In this document: positions 1-5,495 of the stretch, piece after piece
How positions within the stretch are numbered: the stretch's first letter is position 1
Layout: the number at the start of each line of letters is the position of its first letter
Assembly (NCBI GenBank): GCA_017623265.1
Contig: JAGAPM010000262.1
Location: 1-5,495 of the forward strand
Length of the DNA: 5,495 nucleotides
Reading direction: 5' to 3'
DNA from: Lentisphaeria bacterium
Lineage (GTDB): Bacteria; Verrucomicrobiota; Lentisphaeria; Victivallales; UBA1829
Notes under the pieces: generated by a model
Databases searched by the model: none
What the model was told of the DNA's origin: nothing
What the model saw: only the letters and a program-made list of their open reading frames with translations
Translations under genes and position numbers: made by a program

Positions 1-1
1 C

Positions 2-2194
2 CCCACCCACAACCTGGGTGAGACCATTGATGCCACGATCTACATGCTGGAACACCCAACGGCATCTGTCCGTGAGCTGATGAGCTGTTTGCCCGGTCCG
101 GACTTCCCCACAGGCGGTATCATCTGCGGGATCGATCCCATCCGCAGTCTGTATGAAACGGGCCATGGTGTGATCAAGATCCGTGCCAAAGCGGACATCG
201 TGGAAAAGAACAACCATGAGCAGATCATTGTGACCGAGATTCCCGATGCGGTCAACAAGGAAATGATGGTCAAGAAAATCGCAGAACTGGTGGGCGAAAA
301 GAAGATCAACGGTATTTCGGACATCCGTGACGAATCCTCCAAGGAACGGGGCATCCGCATTGTGATCGACATCAAGCGCGGCTTCATGGGCAGTGTGATC
401 CTGAACCAGCTTTATACTCACAGTCAGATGGAATCTGTCATGGGCTGCAATATGCTGGTCGTTGACCACAACCGTCCCCGTGTGATGAATCTGCCCCAGA
501 TCCTGCAGGCGTTCCTGGATCACCGTTTTGAAGTGGTGACCCGCCGCGCTCAGTTTGAACTGAAGAAAGCGGAAGCACGCGCCCACATCCTCGAAGGCTT
601 GCTCATTGCGGTCAACAATATTGACGAAGTGGTGAAGATCATCCGCGAATCCCGCACGAAAGAAGCTGCGGCAACGGCATTGATCGACCGCTTCGGGCTG
701 ACCCGCATCCAGGTCAATGCCATTCTGGATATGCGCCTGCACCAGCTGACCGGTCTCGCCATCGAAGACCTGCAGGCGGACTACGATGAGATCATGAAGC
801 AGATCGCCTACCTGAAAGAACTGCTTGCCAGCCGCGAAATGCGCATCCAGCTCATCAAGGAAGAACTGCTCTATGTGAAAGAACGTTACGCCGACAAACG
901 CCGCACGGAAATCACGTACGACGACGGCGATCTGGATATTGCCGACCTGATCCCCCGTCATTCCTGCGTGATCACGGTCTCCGACACCGGTTACATCAAG
1001 CGTGTGCCGGCAGATACCTACCAGACCCAGCATCGCGGCGGCGTCGGTATTGTCGGTATGAAGACGAAAGATGAAGACCACGTGGCGCATCTGTTCAATG
1101 CGGACAGTCACGACATCATCTTCTTCTTCACGGACAAAGGCTTCATGTACTGGCTGAACGTGTACGACATTCCGGAAGGCGTCCGTACCGGCAACGGCAA
1201 GGCGATCGTGAACCTGATCAAGATCGAACCGGGCGAACAGATCAAGGCAATGCTGACCCTGAACAAGGCCATGTTCGATATGGAAAATATGTCCATCGTC
1301 ATGGCGACCCGCAACGGTGTTGTGAAGAAGACAGCTCTTTCCCAGTTCAAGAATCTGCGTAATGTGGGACTCCGCGCTCTCATCATTGAGGAAGGCGACG
1401 ACCTGATCGGTGCGGAACTTGCCAGCGGTACGGATGAAGTCATCCTCTCCACCGCCAAAGGGATGGCTTGCCGCTTCGTTGAAACCGATATCCGCAGCAT
1501 GGGCAGAGCTGCCCGCGGCGTGACCGGGATCCGCTTCAAGATCGAAGATGACTATATCGTCAGTATGGAAGTCGTCCCCGGCGAAAATGCGGAAGCAACC
1601 CTCAATGCCGCCCCCATTGATGACGATGCTGAACCGCCCGCCGATGATGTGGCGGACGATGTGGCAGATGATGTGAACGAAGATGCCGCCGACACCGATG
1701 ATGATGCGGAAACGGAAGAAGATAACGGCAAGCCCCAACTGCTGGTCGTGACCAGCGGCGGTATGGGCAAACGCAGCTATGTGGATAAGTACCGCCTGAC
1801 CCGTCGTGGCGCCAAGGGTGTCAAGAATATGAATCTGGATGAAGGCGAAACGGTTGTAGCGGCTCTGCGCGTGAAGGAAGACGACGAACTGCTGATCACC
1901 ACGGAACGCGGTCAGATCACCCGTATCCCCGTCAGCGAGATCCGCAAGGTGGGCAGAAACTCCAAGGGTGTTCGCATCATGAACCTGCGCAAGAACGACC
2001 GCATTACCAGCGTCTCCTGTATCGTTCAGGTGGAAGTGGAAAACAAGCCGGAAGAGACCGAAGAAGAAAAGTTTGTTGTGAAGGCAGGTTCCGGTGTGGA
2101 CTACGCCGCACAGCACTTTGATGAAAACGGCGAAGAGATCTACGAAGTCGAAGCGGAAGGCAGCGGAGAAGACGCTGATGATGCGCAGGACTGA
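2..2194 (+). CDS. gyrA: DNA gyrase subunit A, 5'-truncated by window edge
   Basis: This is the breakage-reunion and DNA-wrapping subunit of the A2B2 type II topoisomerase that introduces negative supercoils. The frame is open from base 2 (PTHNLGETIDA, matching the PPHNLTEVI segment of E. coli GyrA), so the winged-helix domain with the catalytic Tyr is upstream and ATG 44 is internal. About 730 residues are present. They begin with the tower domain (PGPDFPTGG, VTEIPDAVNK, ISDIRDES), followed by the coiled-coil C-gate (FELKKAEARAHILEG to DKRRTEI). A six-bladed beta-pinwheel follows, with blade-core motifs HRGGVG, GNGKAIVNL, GLRALII, ARGVTGI, AKGVKNM and SKGVRIM. The GyrA box reads QHRGGVG (bases 1028-1048) instead of QRRGGKG. 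A roughly 47-residue Asp/Glu-rich insert lies between the fourth and fifth blade motifs (about 1592-1732), and the last 50 residues form an acidic tail. The Gammaproteobacterial insertion of about 35 residues in the tower region is absent. Six blades and a GyrA-box position favour GyrA over ParC. Confidence 0.96.
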   Translation, partial: PTHNLGETIDATIYMLEHPTASVRELMSCLPGPDFPTGGIICGIDPIRSLYETGHGVIKIRAKADIVEKNNHEQIIVTEIPDAVNKEMMVKKIAELVGEKKINGISDIRDESSKERGIRIVIDIKRGFMGSVILNQLYTHSQMESVMGCNMLVVDHNRPRVMNLPQILQAFLDHRFEVVTRRAQFELKKAEARAHILEGLLIAVNNIDEVVKIIRESRTKEAAATALIDRFGLTRIQVNAILDMRLHQLTGLAIEDLQADYDEIMKQIAYLKELLASREMRIQLIKEELLYVKERYADKRRTEITYDDGDLDIADLIPRHSCVITVSDTGYIKRVPADTYQTQHRGGVGIVGMKTKDEDHVAHLFNADSHDIIFFFTDKGFMYWLNVYDIPEGVRTGNGKAIVNLIKIEPGEQIKAMLTLNKAMFDMENMSIVMATRNGVVKKTALSQFKNLRNVGLRALIIEEGDDLIGAELASGTDEVILSTAKGMACRFVETDIRSMGRAARGVTGIRFKIEDDYIVSMEVVPGENAEATLNAAPIDDDAEPPADDVADDVADDVNEDAADTDDDAETEEDNGKPQLLVVTSGGMGKRSYVDKYRLTRRGAKGVKNMNLDEGETVVAALRVKEDDELLITTERGQITRIPVSEIRKVGRNSKGVRIMNLRKNDRITSVSCIVQVEVENKPEETEEEKFVVKAGSGVDYAAQHFDENGEEIYEVEAEGSGEDADDAQD
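1592..1732 (+). other. Acidic low-complexity insertion inside the GyrA beta-pinwheel
   Basis: Between VVPGENA and PQLLVVTSGG the protein carries about 47 residues dominated by Asp, Glu and Ala. In E. coli GyrA the same place is a short turn (VPRGDGAILTATQNGYGKRT). The stretch contains a 12-nt imperfect tandem repeat at 1643-1678 coding DDVA, DDVA, DDVN. It is in frame and both flanks align to normal blade strands, so it is most likely a surface loop rather than a frameshift. The boundaries are approximate. Confidence 0.8.
1643..1678 (+). repeat. 12-nt imperfect tandem repeat coding DDV(A/N) x3
   Basis: Three consecutive 12-base units of the form GAY-GAT-GTG-RMN encode DDVA, DDVA and DDVN. 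They differ at only a few bases. They sit in the middle of the acidic GyrA insertion and suggest that the insert grew by slippage. Confidence 0.7.
2165..2171 (+). promoter_or_regulatory. Ribosome binding site of folP
   Basis: GGAGAAG lies inside the last codons of gyrA. GGAG ends 9 nt before ATG 2178 and 12 nt before ATG 2181, which favours 2178 as the folP start. Ribosomes finishing gyrA would pass over this site, so translational coupling is likely. Confidence 0.65.
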
Positions 2195-3044
2195 CCGGTT
2201 CTTTGCGAAGTCGGGCAGCGGGATCCCGAAGATCATCGGGATCCTGAACCTGACGGATGACTCCTTCAGCGATGGCGGGTCGTACCGGACGGTGGAAAAT
2301 GCTGTTGCTCATGCGGAACAGATGTTGGCAGCAGGTGCAATGGCAATCGACATCGGAGCGGAATCGACCCGACCGGGAGCTTCCGCACAGCCGGAGCAAA
2401 TCGAGATCGAGCGGCTTGTGCCGGTGATCCGGGCGTTACGGGAACGGCAGCCGGATTGCGTGATCTGCGTGGATACACGCAAAGCCGCCGTAGCAGAGGC
2501 TGTTTTGGAGGCGGGCGCAGATGTGATCAATGATGTCAGCGGTCTGCAGTTTGATCCGGAAATGGCGCAAGTTATTGCGAAGTCCGGTGCCGGTCTGGTG
2601 CTGATGCACATGCGCGGTATACCGGAGACCATGCAGAATGAGGAGAATCTTTTCTATCAGGATCTGATCGGAGAGATCAATGCCTTCTTTGAAAAGCAGA
2701 TCGCATTTGCGGTCAATGCCGGGATCCGTTTGGACCGGATCGCTCTGGATCCCGGAATCGGGTTTGCGAAGACCGTTACAGCAAACTGGCAGCTGGTCCG
2801 GGATGCGGAACAGTTCCGGAAACACGGGTTACCATTGTACTATGGGATTTCACGGAAATCCTTTCTCGGCAGAGAAAAAAAACCGTGTGAACGCGATTTT
2901 GCCACAGCAGGAGTGTTGGCATATCTGACGGAGAAAAAAGTTGAATTTGTGCGAGTCCATGAACCGGGAGCTGCCGAAGATGTAATGCGTGCTTTCGCAG
3001 CAGCAATGAATGGAGGCTATGTAAATGATCGAATGGTTTGTTGA
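2178..3044 (+). CDS. folP: Dihydropteroate synthase
   Basis: FolP condenses p-aminobenzoate with 6-hydroxymethyl-7,8-dihydropterin pyrophosphate to give 7,8-dihydropteroate in cytoplasmic folate synthesis, and it is the sulfonamide target. The 288-residue length is normal for this TIM-barrel family. The family signatures appear in order: loop 1 GILNLTDDSFSDGG (21-34), loop 2 DIGAESTRPGA (58-68), VDTRKA (98-103), GADVINDVSG (113-122), MHMRG (143-147), DPGIGFAKT (191-199), the pterin/pABA-binding GISRKSFLG (223-231), and the closing RVHEPG (259-264). The open frame extends back to 2094, but homology begins only about residue 18 of the version starting at ATG 2178. That ATG has a Shine-Dalgarno sequence, and the adjacent ATG 2181 is the alternative. 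The gene overlaps gyrA by 17 nt and cdaA by 20 nt, in different frames. TDD in place of TPD in loop 1 also occurs in mycobacterial FolP1, so it does not argue against activity. Confidence 0.96.
   Translation: MMRRTDRFFAKSGSGIPKIIGILNLTDDSFSDGGSYRTVENAVAHAEQMLAAGAMAIDIGAESTRPGASAQPEQIEIERLVPVIRALRERQPDCVICVDTRKAAVAEAVLEAGADVINDVSGLQFDPEMAQVIAKSGAGLVLMHMRGIPETMQNEENLFYQDLIGEINAFFEKQIAFAVNAGIRLDRIALDPGIGFAKTVTANWQLVRDAEQFRKHGLPLYYGISRKSFLGREKKPCERDFATAGVLAYLTEKKVEFVRVHEPGAAEDVMRAFAAAMNGGYVNDRMVC
2219..2246 (+). repeat. Inverted repeat (hairpin) just after gyrA stop, within folP
   Basis: Arms 2221-2229 (GGATCCCGA) and 2236-2244 (TCGGGATCC) are perfect reverse complements around a 6-nt loop. One G-U pair (2220/2245) and one C-G pair (2219/2246) extend the stem to 11 pairs. 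It lies 24 nt after the gyrA stop and 41 nt into folP, and it codes part of the PKIIGIL strand. There is no following T-run, so it is not a standard intrinsic terminator. The structure is seen directly; any function is inferred. Confidence 0.6.
3012..3016 (+). promoter_or_regulatory. Ribosome binding site of cdaA
   Basis: GGAGG sits 8 nt before ATG 3025, an optimal Shine-Dalgarno sequence and spacing. It lies within the folP reading frame and fixes the cdaA start at 3025, which creates the 20-nt overlap with folP. Confidence 0.85.
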
Positions 3045-3906
3045 GTCCAGCAGATATCTGTTGAGTCTGCCGGTAACGCGTATTCTTGCAGTGATCGCAG
3101 ACTTCGGACTGATCACATTGCTGATCTACGGATTGCTGTATTTTTTGCGCGGGACCAGAAGTGCCAATGTGTTGTTTGGCATCACGACTTTTCTGGCGCT
3201 CGCCGCTCTCCTGGCAAACTTGTTGGCTCTGACGGTGATCAGTGCGCTCCTGAATGGATTGTGGCCGATCCTCGGAACGGCGATCATCGTGATCTTCCAG
3301 CCGGAGATCCGGCGTTTCTTTGCGGAGGCTGGCGGACTTTTCAATACGAACCGTAATGCCACTTCGAAAAATGTGATCTCAAACGTGGTCTCTGCGTTGG
3401 AAAATATGGCTGCAAGCAAGACTGGCGCATTGATCGTTTTTGAGCGTAATATCGGATTGGAAAACCTGCTGAAAACTTCTGTCCGTCTGGATGCAAAAGC
3501 GGATGCTCTTCTGCTTCAAACGATCTTTTTCAAAAATTCACCTTTGCATGACTGTGCCGTGATCATTCGCGGTGACAGGATCGTTGCTGCAAATGCAGTT
3601 CTGCCTCTGGCACCGCCGGAAAGTACCAAGATTTCTGTGGAGAAACTGGGAACACGCCACCGTGCGGCAATCGGGATCACAGAGGAAACGGATGCTGTCG
3701 CAGTTGTCGTTTCCGAGGAAAGAGGAACGATCCTGGTTGCAAAAGGTGGAGAGTTTATGAGACTGAAGAGCGGCGAAACCCTGAATTCTCTGCTGGCTGA
3801 ACTGTTACAGCAGAGAAATGAGACCGATTCGGAAAAGAAATCTTACTGGAAAGTCTTTCGTGAGGCGCTGTTGAGAAAGAAAACCGGAAATGGAGAAGAA
3901 AAATGA
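3025..3906 (+). CDS. cdaA: Membrane diadenylate cyclase, CdaA type (DisA_N domain)
   Basis: CdaA joins two ATP molecules into cyclic di-AMP, a second messenger controlling potassium and osmolyte balance and cell-wall homeostasis. The 293 residues fit the family. Three hydrophobic segments at about 19-42, 47-74 and 76-92 form the N-terminal membrane domain, followed by QPEIRRFF and a linker. The cytoplasmic DisA_N domain spans about 120-245, with TGALIVFER (133-141), LDAKADALLLQTIF (155-168), NSPLHD (171-176), GTRHRAAIGITEETDA (209-224) and VVSEERG (228-234). The metal-binding Asp176 and the ATP-contacting RHR triad (211-213) are intact. The canonical DGA motif reads DCA because residue 177 is Cys (TGT, bases 3553-3555). 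The tail from about 262 is charged. The gene overlaps folP by 20 nt and the following ybbR gene by 4 nt, the usual partnership of CdaA with a YbbR-domain protein. The family call is firm; full activity with the Cys variant is inferred. Confidence 0.94.
   Translation: MIEWFVESSRYLLSLPVTRILAVIADFGLITLLIYGLLYFLRGTRSANVLFGITTFLALAALLANLLALTVISALLNGLWPILGTAIIVIFQPEIRRFFAEAGGLFNTNRNATSKNVISNVVSALENMAASKTGALIVFERNIGLENLLKTSVRLDAKADALLLQTIFFKNSPLHDCAVIIRGDRIVAANAVLPLAPPESTKISVEKLGTRHRAAIGITEETDAVAVVVSEERGTILVAKGGEFMRLKSGETLNSLLAELLQQRNETDSEKKSYWKVFREALLRKKTGNGEEK
3892..3898 (+). promoter_or_regulatory. Ribosome binding site of the ybbR gene
   Basis: GGAGAAG lies within the last codons of cdaA, with GGAG ending 7 nt before ATG 3903. 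The start overlaps the cdaA stop as ATGA, a classic arrangement for termination-reinitiation. Confidence 0.75.
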
Positions 3907-5036
3907 GCGAGAAAAAAGGCAAGTTTTATTGGGTTCCCCATGTGATCCGGCACGATTTCTGGCGGAAATTTTTTGCGCTCTTCTTTGCTATGCTGGTTAC
4001 GGCGACCGTCTATACCGATAAGCGGGAACATGAAAATGACTCTTTTACGATCCACAATGTCCAGCCAACTTTGAGACTGGAAAATGGATTTGTCTGGAAA
4101 ATACAGAATCTTCAGCAGGTCTCCCTTTCAGTGAGGGGGCCGAAATCGAAACTTTTTGACTTGAAGCCGGAAGATTTTACACTGGATTATGTGATCGGCG
4201 AACAGGAATACAGAAACCGGAATAAAAACGGGCGGCAGTATGTAACATTGAGAGCGGAAGATGTGCGTTGCCGTCATCCGAAGAGCGCATTGCTTCAGGT
4301 GTTGGATATCAGCCCGTCTGAGTACACGATCGCTATTGATAAGATCATCACGAAGGAGTTGCCGTTAAAAGCGGAATATGCGGCGGAGGATCTTCCCAAA
4401 GGGTATTCGGTGCGTTCCATATCGTTCCCGGATGTGAAAAAGATCAAAGCGGTCGGACCGGAGCATTTGTTCCGGAAGGGAATGACGATTAATACCATGC
4501 CCATTCCGTTGAAAGATCATGTGTCTGATTTTTCGACGAATGTACGCCTGCATCCCATTGAAGGGCTTACTTTTGAAAGAGAGCAGGTGGCGGTTTCTGT
4601 GAAACTGAAAAAAACGCATCGGGAGGAAATCGGGGGGATGAAAGTCGTTCTGATGCTGCCACCGGAGAAGGCAGGCAGATTTTCTGTGGAGCCTTTGAAC
4701 CCCTCAACCGTGAAAGTGACCGTGACCGGAGAGAAAAATACGATCGATCAACTGAAACCGGAAGATCTGCTGATCTATGCCGACCTGACCAATATCGCCG
4801 GACCGGGCATTTATAAGGATGTGCCGCTCCGTTACAGCGTTTTGAAACCCGGTATCGAAGGAATTTCTGCCGTCTTTATCAACCCGCTGGCAATTCCGGA
4901 AATTACGGTGGAGGAAAAGACAGGTCCGCTTTCTCCTGCTCTTCAGAACCTTGTGCCGGAAGAGAAGAAGGCAGAAGTAAAGAAGCCGGAAGAGAAGAAG
5001 GCAGAAGTAAAGAAGCCGGAAGAGAAGAAAAAATAA
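3903..5036 (+). CDS. cdaR: YbbR-domain membrane protein, CdaR-like partner of CdaA
   Basis: CdaR proteins are anchored in the membrane by one N-terminal helix, expose YbbR repeats outside the cytoplasm, and modulate the neighbouring CdaA. Here 377 residues begin with a short basic cytoplasmic stretch and a hydrophobic segment at about 22-38 (FFALFFAMLVTATVY). About three YbbR-like beta repeats follow, at roughly 45-145, 150-235 and 245-337. They show the recurring pattern of a V-x-V-x-G strand, an LKPEDF-type or LKPEDL-type turn (87-92 and 285-290) and a following I-x-I-x-K or V-x-V-x-E strand. Residues 352-377 are an unusual Lys/Glu tail of PEEKKAEVKK repeats. The start at 3903 overlaps the cdaA stop by 4 nt. 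The YbbR family is weakly conserved, so the call rests on repeat pattern, topology and the cdaA neighbour. No glmM follows, unlike in Firmicutes. The symbol is assigned by context. Confidence 0.85.
   Translation: MSEKKGKFYWVPHVIRHDFWRKFFALFFAMLVTATVYTDKREHENDSFTIHNVQPTLRLENGFVWKIQNLQQVSLSVRGPKSKLFDLKPEDFTLDYVIGEQEYRNRNKNGRQYVTLRAEDVRCRHPKSALLQVLDISPSEYTIAIDKIITKELPLKAEYAAEDLPKGYSVRSISFPDVKKIKAVGPEHLFRKGMTINTMPIPLKDHVSDFSTNVRLHPIEGLTFEREQVAVSVKLKKTHREEIGGMKVVLMLPPEKAGRFSVEPLNPSTVKVTVTGEKNTIDQLKPEDLLIYADLTNIAGPGIYKDVPLRYSVLKPGIEGISAVFINPLAIPEITVEEKTGPLSPALQNLVPEEKKAEVKKPEEKKAEVKKPEEKKK
4956..5029 (+). repeat. 30-bp exact tandem repeat, 2.5 copies, at the 3' end of the ybbR gene
   Basis: Units at 4956-4985 and 4986-5015 are base-for-base identical and code PEEKKAEVKK. 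A third unit matches for its first 14 bases (5016-5029) and then runs into AAA-AAA-TAA. The strand is almost entirely purine. Identity including third codon positions points to recent duplication or slippage, so copy number may vary between strains. Confidence 0.95.
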
Positions 5037-5053
5037 TGTTTACCGAATAGAGC

Positions 5054-5059
5054 AAGGAG
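5054..5059 (+). promoter_or_regulatory. Ribosome binding site of the cupin gene
   Basis: AAGGAG lies 7 nt before ATG 5067, a strong Shine-Dalgarno match that fixes the start. The whole gap after the ybbR stop is 30 nt (5037-5066), and no separate promoter is apparent in it. Confidence 0.85.
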
Positions 5060-5066
5060 CAATATC

Positions 5067-5417
5067 ATGATTCGAAGAAAAGATGAATTCGTGAAAGAAG
5101 AACGTACTGCCATGCGCGGTGGAAACGGTACCGTGAAAATGGAACATATCTGGAAGAAAGGCGACGGCTTGAACAGCAATGTCCGTATGTATTCCAAATT
5201 GATCCTGGAACCGGGTACTTCCATCGGTTATCATGTTCATGAAAACGAAGAAGAAATCTTTTTTGTGGTGTCCGGCAGAGCAGAAGTGGATGATAACGGC
5301 GTGAAAGCCATTCTGGAGACCGGAGACAGCATCGTGACCCACGGTGGAGAAGGTCACAGCATCGCAGCCCTCGGTGATGAAACTCTGGTCGTGCTTGCCA
5401 TGATCCCCTGTTATTGA
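5067..5417 (+). CDS. Small single-domain cupin protein (Cupin_2-like)
   Basis: This is a 116-residue monodomain cupin, probably a cytoplasmic metal-binding beta-barrel; no signal peptide or membrane segment is seen. Cupin motif 1 fits G-x5-H-x-H-x4-E-x6-G exactly at residues 50-70 (G50, H56, H58, E63, G70). Motif 2 at 86-101 keeps Gly86 and the metal ligand His97, but the usual Pro is His92 and the usual final Asn is Ala. The 3-His/1-Glu metal set is therefore complete. Small stand-alone cupins of this kind include isomerases, dioxygenase-like enzymes and sugar- or ligand-binding proteins, and the sequence does not tell which. The gene lies 30 nt after the ybbR stop on the same strand, so co-transcription is possible, but a link to c-di-AMP or folate is not shown. 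Confidence 0.88.
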   Translation: MIRRKDEFVKEERTAMRGGNGTVKMEHIWKKGDGLNSNVRMYSKLILEPGTSIGYHVHENEEEIFFVVSGRAEVDDNGVKAILETGDSIVTHGGEGHSIAALGDETLVVLAMIPCY

Positions 5418-5445
5418 GATAGAGCGTGACCCGACGCGGAACGGC

Positions 5446-5472
5446 GCGGTCCAGCCCCGGAGGGGCTGCCGC
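5446..5472 (+). terminator. GC-rich hairpin after the cupin gene, possible terminator without T-run
   Basis: CAGCCCC (5452-5458) pairs with GGGGCTG (5462-5468) around a GGA loop. GCGG (5446-5449) can pair with CCGC (5469-5472) across a 2-nt bulge. It starts 28 nt after the cupin stop. No T-run follows on the plus strand, and none lies on the other side for the minus strand. It may be a factor-assisted terminator, an mRNA 3'-end stabiliser or one copy of a dispersed palindrome. The window ends 23 nt later. Confidence 0.4.
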
Positions 5473-5495
5473 CGCACCACACAAAAAGCGCAGGC

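Noticed and set aside
44..46. ATG 44 as the start of gyrA
   Set aside because: The frame is open to the window edge and the residues before it (PTHNLGETIDATIY) match GyrA, so the gene is truncated by the window.
1592..1732. Frameshift or assembly error as the cause of the acidic GyrA stretch
   Set aside because: The frame is the same on both sides, blade strands resume normally, and codon use inside matches the rest of gyrA.
1108..1770. Long minus-strand reading frames opposite gyrA
   Set aside because: They are shadows of a strongly biased coding strand. The products are low-complexity (Ser/Ala-rich opposite the acidic insert) and lack ribosome sites or family motifs.
2094..2177. Longer folP reading frame beginning at ATG 2094
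   Set aside because: It would overlap gyrA by about 100 nt, lacks homology and has a poorer start context than ATG 2178 with its Shine-Dalgarno sequence.
1..2194. Topoisomerase IV subunit ParC instead of GyrA
   Set aside because: Six pinwheel blade motifs, a recognisable GyrA-box position and an acidic tail fit GyrA better. The degenerate box leaves a small doubt.
2219..2246. Intrinsic terminator for gyrA
   Set aside because: The hairpin has no T-run after it and lies inside the folP coding region.
2250..2265. FolP loop 1 reading NLTDDSF instead of NVTPDSF as a novel active-site change
   Set aside because: The TDD form is known in mycobacterial FolP1, so it is an established variant.
5040..5484. 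Minus-strand reading frames opposite the cupin gene
   Set aside because: They are antisense to a clear cupin with exact motif 1. Their translations are His/Phe/Arg-rich and resemble no family.

Overview
The window is a compact, all-forward block of bacterial housekeeping genes. In order it holds the 3' three-quarters of a DNA gyrase A subunit gene (gyrA), a dihydropteroate synthase (folP), a membrane diadenylate cyclase of the CdaA/DisA_N family (cdaA), a single-pass YbbR-domain protein (cdaR-like), a small single-domain cupin, and a short GC-rich tail with a hairpin at the right edge. No RNA gene, CRISPR array, insertion sequence or phage gene was seen.

Layout: gyrA is already open at base 1 and stops at 2194. 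folP starts inside the gyrA end (17-nt overlap), cdaA starts inside the folP end (20-nt overlap), and the ybbR gene starts on the cdaA stop (ATGA, 4-nt overlap). The cupin gene follows after a 30-nt gap. Every start has a purine-rich Shine-Dalgarno sequence, so the first four genes look like one translationally coupled transcription unit and the cupin may be read through from it. No convincing promoter was found in the window. The operon promoter is probably upstream of gyrA.

Organism: the mid-range GC content, Shine-Dalgarno sites, folP-cdaA-ybbR order (rather than the Firmicutes cdaA-cdaR-glmM order) and the style of the GyrA C-terminal domain fit a Gram-negative-type bacterium. My best guess is the PVC group (Lentisphaerae/Verrucomicrobia-like). 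This is inferred from memory of the families, not from a search.

How the genes relate: gyrase sets DNA supercoiling, FolP makes the folate precursor dihydropteroate, and CdaA makes the second messenger c-di-AMP at the membrane, with the YbbR protein as its likely extracytoplasmic regulator. The cupin has a complete metal-ligand set but no assignable substrate. The window does not show an obviously new system. The points most worth a second look are a Gly-to-Cys change in the catalytic DGA motif of CdaA, a degenerate GyrA box together with a roughly 47-residue acidic insertion inside the GyrA beta-pinwheel, an exact 30-bp tandem repeat coding a Lys/Glu-rich tail on the YbbR protein, and a perfect 9-bp hairpin just after the gyrA stop.
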